This document shows, piece after piece, positions 6,363 to 11,488 of a stretch of DNA of 11,488 nt. The translations under genes and the position numbers were made by a program. The stretch's first letter is position 1. Each line of letters starts with the position of its first letter. The stretch covers positions 1-11,488 of the forward strand of contig CAKVBK010000054.1 of NCBI GenBank assembly GCA_934725285.1, given 5' to 3'. The notes beneath the pieces are model-generated. The model did no database searches, was not told the origin of the DNA, and worked only from the letters and a program-made list of their open reading frames with translations. The stretch comes from an uncultured Bacteroidales bacterium (GTDB taxonomy: Bacteria > Bacteroidota > Bacteroidia > Bacteroidales > UBA932).

Positions 6363-8849
6363 ATGGGAATATTTAGAAGAAAGACCGGCATGGCCATTAC
6401 CGCTCTGCTGTGTCTGGCATCCACCGTTGCTTGCACGGACTATTCATCGGACATCGATGATGTGCACAGGAGGCTGGATGGCCTTGAGGACAATCAGATC
6501 GCGTCCATTGAAAATCAGATCAAATCGATCAATTCCACGATTCCGCAGTTGGAGAAGGCCGACGCTGATTTGAAGAAATTGATTGAGAACCTTCAGACGA
6601 CGGCGGACGGACTTGAAAAGTCGATCGCCGAGAACGGTAAAAGCATCTCGGATCTGAAGACGGACCTCGAAAAGGCTGTGGAGGACCTTGGAAACAGCGA
6701 CAAGGCGGACAAGGAATATCTTCTTGACTCGCTCGGCAAGGCCAAGGCCGTGCTGTTTGCGTTGCTGGAATCCGAAAAGGCAGAGATGAACGGCAAACTC
6801 GCCTTGGTCAACAGCACGATCTCTGATCTGCAGAAGAAAGATGCCGACCTTGAGAAGAAGATTTCGGATCTGAAGGCTTACACCGACAAAGAACTGAAAG
6901 AGATCAAGGACTGGGCCAAGGCGACATTTATGACTTTGGACCAGTACAATGCCATTGTGGACCAGATCGGAGGAATCAAGGGTGTGTTGGCCGGCCTCAA
7001 GACCTCGATGACGAATCTTGAGACCCGCATGACGAAGAAATATTCAGATGATCTGAAGACAGCGGCGGATGGAGTGAAATCCAAGCTTGGCGAAGAGGCC
7101 GATGGCCTGAAAGACAGAATCGACAAAGAGGTCGCTGACATTACCAAGGCCTACACCATCGCCATCGCCACCGCCCGCGATGAGATGGAAAAGTGGTGGA
7201 GCGAAAGCCTGAAGAAATCCATCAGCGATTCCGAGAGCTCGATGAAGTCATGGGTGAACAGCACTCTGGACGGCTACTGGACAATCGTACAGACCAAGAA
7301 TTCCCTCAAGGCGCTTGATGATGACATCGAAAAACAGCTTGAGGCGCGGAAGACTTTCCTGAAAAACCTAATCGAAGCCAATACGGCTGACATCAAGGCT
7401 TTGAATGACAAATTGAAAGAACTCGATGAGGCGGTAAAGAAAAACTCGGATGACATCAATGCTGTAGACAAGGCTCTGGAAGAAGCCAAGGAAGATCTCA
7501 CCGAAGCCTACACGGATGCGATTTCCAAGGCGATCTCTGAATATGAGGGCACTTTCTCAGTTGAGATCAAGTCCCGGATAGCCTCTGTGAACAATAGCAT
7601 TGAGACGAAAAACAAGGCTATAGAGAGTAAGGTGCTGTCTCTTGAGGAGTCTGTCAGCAGTTTGAATGACAAATTGTCTGAATTTTTGAATGCCAGTGTG
7701 TCTTTAAGAATCCAATCGGTGGAATGGTTCCCGACTTCCACGGATGGAAAGGAGATCCTTTACTATGACAAAGGTGATCCGGATTTTCCTGAAAGTGAGA
7801 GCTACAAGTACATCAAATACATCAAATTCCGGTTTGATGTTCGTCCGGCAAGTGAAGCGGCCAACATCACAGCGGATCTGCTGTCTGCACGTCTGCTTTA
7901 CACCAAGACCAGAGCTGCCGCCGGAGAGGATGTGGCACTGGACATAACTGATTTCAGTAATTCGTTCGGAGTCATTACCGTTACCATTGACGCATCCAAG
8001 GTCGATAAGGCTTTCATTGACGGCAAGATCCCGGCGAGTGTGGCCGTGGCTGTCGGAAATATCAGCACGGAATATGTTCCTCTTAAGGCTCAATCCCTTG
8101 AGGATCCTGTGATCCGTTATACCACAACTGACGGAAAAATGCTGCCGGACAGTGAGATTACAGGAGTGAGAGGTTTTAGTAAAGAAGGCGGCATTCTGAA
8201 CAGGAAGCACATCTATGGCAGGATTGACTTTACGGGAGCTGAGATTGGCAAACTGTTGCTGGACCTCAGGAGAAGCACTTGGAAAGGATCCACATTGGAG
8301 AAAATAAAGATTTGCAGGCCTGTAGAGGCTCTGAATAAGTATTTTAATTCAGAAAGGACAGTGCTGTTTAAAAACCAATGGAGTCTTAGTTTTGCGTATC
8401 TGGAAAACTTGGATGTTTCGCAAGTCATAGATTTTGATGAGATGTTTTATCAATGCTGTATGCTGAGAGATTTGAGAATTTCGTCTTGGACGCCTAAGCC
8501 TCAGCGAATGGTCAGTACGTTTGAACTCTGCTATAATTTAGAGAAGGTGAATCTGTCGGGATGGGATGTGAGTGAGTTTGATAATCGCATTTCTTATATG
8601 TTCCTATCTTGCATGGGGCTTAGAGAGGTGTATTTGGATAACTGGAATCTGGCTAAATTTGACCCGTATAAAAATCCGAGGATGATGGATGATGTTTTCT
8701 CTGGTGTTCGCACCGATATGAAAGATCACGATTTGAAGATATACGTCAGGAACAGCAATAAGGTGACCGTGGACGCTGTGAAAAGAATGGTCGCTAACTC
8801 ACACGTCCATATGGGTGTGCCGACCGAGGCTACTATCATCACCAAATAA
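6363..8849 (+). CDS. Coiled-coil-stalk lipoprotein with BspA-like (DUF285) LRR head
   Basis: A large predicted lipoprotein. The signal sequence ends at Cys24 (STVAC), followed by an acid-rich start, TDYSSDIDD, of the kind that sends Bacteroidota lipoproteins to the cell surface. Residues 25-449 are almost entirely Lys/Glu/Asp/Leu-rich coiled coil, with DxT-AY motifs at 259 and 378 and a Trp/Tyr-containing break around WVNSTLDGYW. Its beginning resembles the DUF4988-type coiled-coil N-termini of Bacteroides lipoproteins. Residues 450-575 (IQSVEWFP to VPLK) form a conserved small domain shared with the next gene. From about 676 to 790 come BspA-like repeats of the mycoplasma-lipoprotein DUF285 type, such as LENLDVSQVIDFDEMF and KVNLSGWDVSEF. 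These repeats commonly mediate binding, but the ligand here is unknown. It is first in a two-gene operon. The head-coding part is visibly more AT-rich than the stalk. Confidence 0.85.
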   Translation: MGIFRRKTGMAITALLCLASTVACTDYSSDIDDVHRRLDGLEDNQIASIENQIKSINSTIPQLEKADADLKKLIENLQTTADGLEKSIAENGKSISDLKTDLEKAVEDLGNSDKADKEYLLDSLGKAKAVLFALLESEKAEMNGKLALVNSTISDLQKKDADLEKKISDLKAYTDKELKEIKDWAKATFMTLDQYNAIVDQIGGIKGVLAGLKTSMTNLETRMTKKYSDDLKTAADGVKSKLGEEADGLKDRIDKEVADITKAYTIAIATARDEMEKWWSESLKKSISDSESSMKSWVNSTLDGYWTIVQTKNSLKALDDDIEKQLEARKTFLKNLIEANTADIKALNDKLKELDEAVKKNSDDINAVDKALEEAKEDLTEAYTDAISKAISEYEGTFSVEIKSRIASVNNSIETKNKAIESKVLSLEESVSSLNDKLSEFLNASVSLRIQSVEWFPTSTDGKEILYYDKGDPDFPESESYKYIKYIKFRFDVRPASEAANITADLLSARLLYTKTRAAAGEDVALDITDFSNSFGVITVTIDASKVDKAFIDGKIPASVAVAVGNISTEYVPLKAQSLEDPVIRYTTTDGKMLPDSEITGVRGFSKEGGILNRKHIYGRIDFTGAEIGKLLLDLRRSTWKGSTLEKIKICRPVEALNKYFNSERTVLFKNQWSLSFAYLENLDVSQVIDFDEMFYQCCMLRDLRISSWTPKPQRMVSTFELCYNLEKVNLSGWDVSEFDNRISYMFLSCMGLREVYLDNWNLAKFDPYKNPRMMDDVFSGVRTDMKDHDLKIYVRNSNKVTVDAVKRMVANSHVHMGVPTEATIITK

Positions 8850-8867
8850 TACGAAATATTAAACTTA

Positions 8868-11174
8868 ATGAATATAAACACAATGAATATGAAAAAATAT
8901 ATTGCCGCCCTATTCGGTGCGATCGCCCTTGTGGCTTCCGGCTGCGCGGATTATGACTCTGACATCAAGAACCTTGAGCAGAGGATCGATGAGATTGAGA
9001 GCAACCAGATTAAATCCATCGAATCGCAGATAAAAAACATCAACGAGTCGCTTCCGAAGTTGGAGCAGGCTGACAAGGATCTCAAGGGGATGATCACCGC
9101 TCTTGAGGGTACTGCGGACGATCTCGCCAAGTCATTGGCCGACAACTCGAAAAACATTTCTGATGTGAAGTCGGAACTTGAGAAAGCCGTGAAAGAGCTT
9201 CAGGCGAGCGACAAGAAGAACAAGGAGGAGCTCATCGCCGCGATCAACACCGCCAAGGGAGAGGTCATAGCCAACCTTGAGTCCGCGAAGACCGAGATAG
9301 AAGGCAAGCTGGCCACCATAAACAAAACGATCGCGGATCTTCAGAAGAAGGATGCCGAACTTGAGAAGAAGATCTCCGACCTTAAGGAATATGTTGACAA
9401 GGAAATCAAAGGCACCAAAGACTGGGCGACCGCGACATTCGCGACATTGACGCAGTACAACGGCATTGTGGAGCAGATCGCGGGAATCAACTCGGAGATC
9501 AGTGGCCTGAAGAAATCCCTTACAGACCTTGAGACACGCCTTACGAACAAGTTCGCCGAGGATTTGAACAAGGCAGTCAGTGACTTAAAGAATGAGATCG
9601 CTGATGAGGTCTACGGTCTGAACGAGAGAATTGACAAGGAGGTGTCTGACATCACCACTGCCTACACGACAGCCATTTCCACCACACGTGATGAGTTGGA
9701 GAAGGCTTGGGCCGCCAATCTTAAGGCATCCATTGAAGAACTGGAGAAATCCATGAAATCTTGGGTGAATGAGAAGCTCACCGCTTACTGGACAATAGAG
9801 GAGACCAAGGCTGCCCTTGAAGCCCAGAAGACCGATCTCGAAACCCAGTTGGAAGCCCAAAAGACTCTTTTGAAAGGTCTGATTGACGCCAACACCGGCG
9901 ACATCACCAAACTGACAGAGGCTTTGGAGAAGACCGAAAAGAACATCGAGGCCAACACCAAGGCTATTTCCGACTTGGAATCCGATTTGGAAAAGGCCAA
10001 GACTGACATCACGACAGCGTATGAGAAAGCCATCAGTGATGCGATCTCTGCCCTTGAGGGCAGGCTTGACACCAAACTGACGAATGAGATCAAGGCCGTC
10101 AATGACAGGATAGATAAGATTGTCAGTGATTGGGAGAGCCGCATCAAATCCTGTGAGGACCAGGTGAAAGACGCTATTGACAAGATGAACGAGGCCCTGA
10201 AGGATATGGGCGCGGACGGTAAGATCCAGTCTGTGACCTATCGCCCGGAGTATTCTGATGGTGTGCATAATGTGTACAGGGAGGATAAGTCGTTCCTGAT
10301 GAGGTTTGAGGTTCGTCCCGCAGCTGTTGTGTCTAAATTGAATGCGGGCAATGTGAAGATGCAAGCCTACGTGGATTGGGGAAGAGGTCAATGGAGGGCA
10401 ATTGACCTTACCGTCAAAAGTATCGTGCCGGAATCAAACGGAGTGATTGCTGTAAAGGCTTCGGCTGAGGCCATCAAGAGCTCTTCGGCAACATTCTTTG
10501 ACGCCGCGTGGTCGTATACCACTTACGCGAAGCTTCTCATTGAGGATGCCGAGCAAGGTTGGGAGATTTCATCCGGTTTCGTCCCTCTTAAAGTCGTGGA
10601 CGGACGCTTGGATCCGAAAAAGGAAATCAATGGCCACGAATATGTCGAGATGGGTGACGGCCTGAAATGGGCCACCTGCAACATAGGTGCGTCGACTCCT
10701 GAGGAAGTCGGATCGGAATTCGCCTGGGGTGAGACGGAAACGAAATCTGGGTATTATCTGACGGATAATTACAAATGGTACGAGAATGGGAACTACACCA
10801 AATACAATTTTGATGATGGCAAGACCGTTCTTGAATCATCAGATGATGCCGCCACAGTCAACTGGGGAGACTCTTGGCGTACTCCGACCAATGAGGAGAT
10901 CGTTAATTTATTGAATAAAAAGAATTTTGAGTGGAAATATGATGATGCGAAGAAGGGCTTTTCAGTGACAAGCAAAATCTCTGGTTATGAAGGGAACAGC
11001 ATCTTCTTCAAATCAAAGGAATATTACTGGAGCTCAACTCGTTGGGGAGATGAAATAAATGCATATGCTATATATGTGGGGACTTCAATGACTAATCAAC
11101 ATGCTGATTGTACTATGGCGGGTCTTCCAGTCTTGCGCTACAGTGATGCAAAGGTACGCCCGGTTTCAAATTGA
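8868..11174 (+). CDS. Coiled-coil-stalk lipoprotein with C-terminal FISUMP domain
   Basis: Paralogue of the preceding gene, which ends 18 bp upstream, so the two are surely cotranscribed. The signal sequence ends in VASGC with Cys26, then the acidic ADYDSDIKN. Met8 (8889) gives a more canonical signal peptide, MKKYIAALFG, and may be the true start. Residues 27-452 are coiled coil colinear with the first protein, including ISDL-type heptads, DIT-AY motifs at 261 and 380, and WVNEKLTAYW. Residues 453-575 (IQSVTYRP to VPLK) repeat the small shared domain. From about 586 the protein changes completely to a Fibrobacter succinogenes major paralogous domain: HEYVEMGDGLKWATCNIGA, EFAWGET, SWRTPTNEE, YYWSST and a terminal VRPV. 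This fold is related to C-type-lectin or FGE-like domains. The segment usually found before YYWSS (an AAGYR-type loop) appears to be missing. A surface-binding role is inferred. Confidence 0.85.
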   Translation: MNINTMNMKKYIAALFGAIALVASGCADYDSDIKNLEQRIDEIESNQIKSIESQIKNINESLPKLEQADKDLKGMITALEGTADDLAKSLADNSKNISDVKSELEKAVKELQASDKKNKEELIAAINTAKGEVIANLESAKTEIEGKLATINKTIADLQKKDAELEKKISDLKEYVDKEIKGTKDWATATFATLTQYNGIVEQIAGINSEISGLKKSLTDLETRLTNKFAEDLNKAVSDLKNEIADEVYGLNERIDKEVSDITTAYTTAISTTRDELEKAWAANLKASIEELEKSMKSWVNEKLTAYWTIEETKAALEAQKTDLETQLEAQKTLLKGLIDANTGDITKLTEALEKTEKNIEANTKAISDLESDLEKAKTDITTAYEKAISDAISALEGRLDTKLTNEIKAVNDRIDKIVSDWESRIKSCEDQVKDAIDKMNEALKDMGADGKIQSVTYRPEYSDGVHNVYREDKSFLMRFEVRPAAVVSKLNAGNVKMQAYVDWGRGQWRAIDLTVKSIVPESNGVIAVKASAEAIKSSSATFFDAAWSYTTYAKLLIEDAEQGWEISSGFVPLKVVDGRLDPKKEINGHEYVEMGDGLKWATCNIGASTPEEVGSEFAWGETETKSGYYLTDNYKWYENGNYTKYNFDDGKTVLESSDDAATVNWGDSWRTPTNEEIVNLLNKKNFEWKYDDAKKGFSVTSKISGYEGNSIFFKSKEYYWSSTRWGDEINAYAIYVGTSMTNQHADCTMAGLPVLRYSDAKVRPVSN

Positions 11175-11217
11175 GCCGTGAAGGTTAACACTCTGATTAG
11201 TAAATAATACACAAATT

Positions 11218-11258
11218 CTCCTCCTGCCCGGCCCGGGTGGGAGGAGATGCTTTTATTT
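11218..11258 (+). terminator. GC-rich intrinsic terminator after the lipoprotein pair
   Basis: CTCCTCC (11218-11224) pairs with GGAGGAG (11240-11246). The stem extends inward through two T-G wobbles to CCC (11227-11229) with GGG (11235-11237), leaving a 5-base loop. TTTTATTT (11251-11258) follows four bases after the stem. It lies 43 bases after the second lipoprotein stop and about 35 bases beyond the end of the convergent ATPase gene, so it may also serve that gene, although the opposite-strand U-run is poor. Confidence 0.8.
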
Positions 11259-11292
11259 GGCTTACTTACAAGACTTTGCCCTCCACGTCTGA

Positions 11293-11488
11293 TCACTTAT
11301 AGATTCTGGTGCGGATGAATCGGTAGAGATCCGGGAGGATTAGTACCGGTGAGGTGCAGATAAGGATCCAGCCCCAATCGGTGAGAGGGAGAGGGGAGAC
11401 CTCGAAGAAGGCTCCGAAACAGTTGACGATCAGGAACTGGCCTATTAATATGATCCCGGCGACCAGAAGACAGCCGTAGCAGGCTGAT
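11293..11488 (-). CDS. Cation-transporting P-type ATPase, C-terminal fragment (partial)
   Basis: An open frame enters from the right edge on the minus strand and ends at TGA (complement of 11293-11295), giving 64 visible residues with no start in the window. The sequence contains a membrane helix, GIILIGQFLIV, then FGAFFEVSPLPLTDWGW, a second helix ILICTSPVLIL, and a basic end YRFIRTRIYK. That pattern (IGQFLIV, a short FxxVPL-like loop, DW, final helix, Arg/Lys tail) is how the last two transmembrane helices of PMCA/SERCA-like calcium-type P-type ATPases end. The catalytic DKTGT region would lie outside the window. The ion is not determined from this fragment; the family is likely but not proven. 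Confidence 0.7.
   Translation of the reverse strand, partial: SACYGCLLVAGIILIGQFLIVNCFGAFFEVSPLPLTDWGWILICTSPVLILPDLYRFIRTRIYK

Noticed and set aside
9585..10391. 268-aa open frame antisense to the second lipoprotein
   Set aside because: Long antisense frames are expected opposite Lys/Glu/Asp-rich coiled-coil coding sequence; the sense frame has a signal peptide, a paralogue and a known C-terminal domain.
6363..11174. Lipoprotein pair as phage tail fibres or S-layer proteins
   Set aside because: Both proteins have lipoprotein signal sequences and no phage genes surround them; coiled coil alone does not support a phage origin.
1..11488. tRNA, rRNA, CRISPR array or insertion sequence
   Set aside because: No cloverleaf, ribosomal RNA stretch, regularly spaced repeats or transposase-like frame was seen on either strand.

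Overview
The window looks like chromosomal DNA of a gut-type member of the Bacteroidales (phylum Bacteroidota). The evidence is the surE-lpxB pair, an AspT/YidE-type transporter, lipoproteins whose mature ends begin with Cys followed by acidic residues, heads of BspA-like (DUF285) and Fibrobacter succinogenes major paralogous (FISUMP) type, and Bacteroides-type promoter elements (TTTG / TAnnTTTG). Shine-Dalgarno sequences are mostly absent, as is usual in this phylum. The genus cannot be fixed from the sequence alone.

Layout. Bases 32-3323 (+) hold surE (nucleotide phosphatase), lpxB (lipid A disaccharide synthase) and a secreted protein of unknown function that looks like a beta-propeller. 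Between lpxB and the third gene lies a perfect 16-bp inverted repeat that resembles a dispersed intergenic element. Bases 3390-4337 (-) encode a membrane-anchored GH25 muramidase with an unusually long, very basic cytoplasmic tail. It converges on the secreted-protein gene and diverges from the next gene. Bases 4423-6102 (+) encode a complete AspT/YidE-family transporter with two RCK_C domains, followed by a strong hairpin. Bases 6363-11174 (+) hold two adjacent paralogous lipoproteins of 828 and 768 aa. They share a coiled-coil stalk of about 425 residues and a small conserved domain, and then carry completely different C-terminal heads: BspA-like leucine-rich repeats in the first and a FISUMP domain in the second. 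A good Bacteroides-type promoter lies upstream of the pair and a GC-rich terminator downstream. At the right edge (11293-11488, -) is the C-terminal end of a cation-transporting P-type ATPase whose remainder is outside the window.

How it fits together. Most of the window concerns the cell envelope: lipid A synthesis, peptidoglycan cleavage, transport and surface lipoproteins. The most distinctive part is the lipoprotein pair. The two stalks are colinear and nearly equal in length, the shared part ends at residue 575 in both, and different putative binding heads follow. This looks like a display system in which a constant lipid-anchored stalk presents interchangeable tips. That interpretation is inferred from the architecture; no ligand or function can be read from the sequence. 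No RNA genes, CRISPR arrays, transposases or reverse transcriptase were seen.
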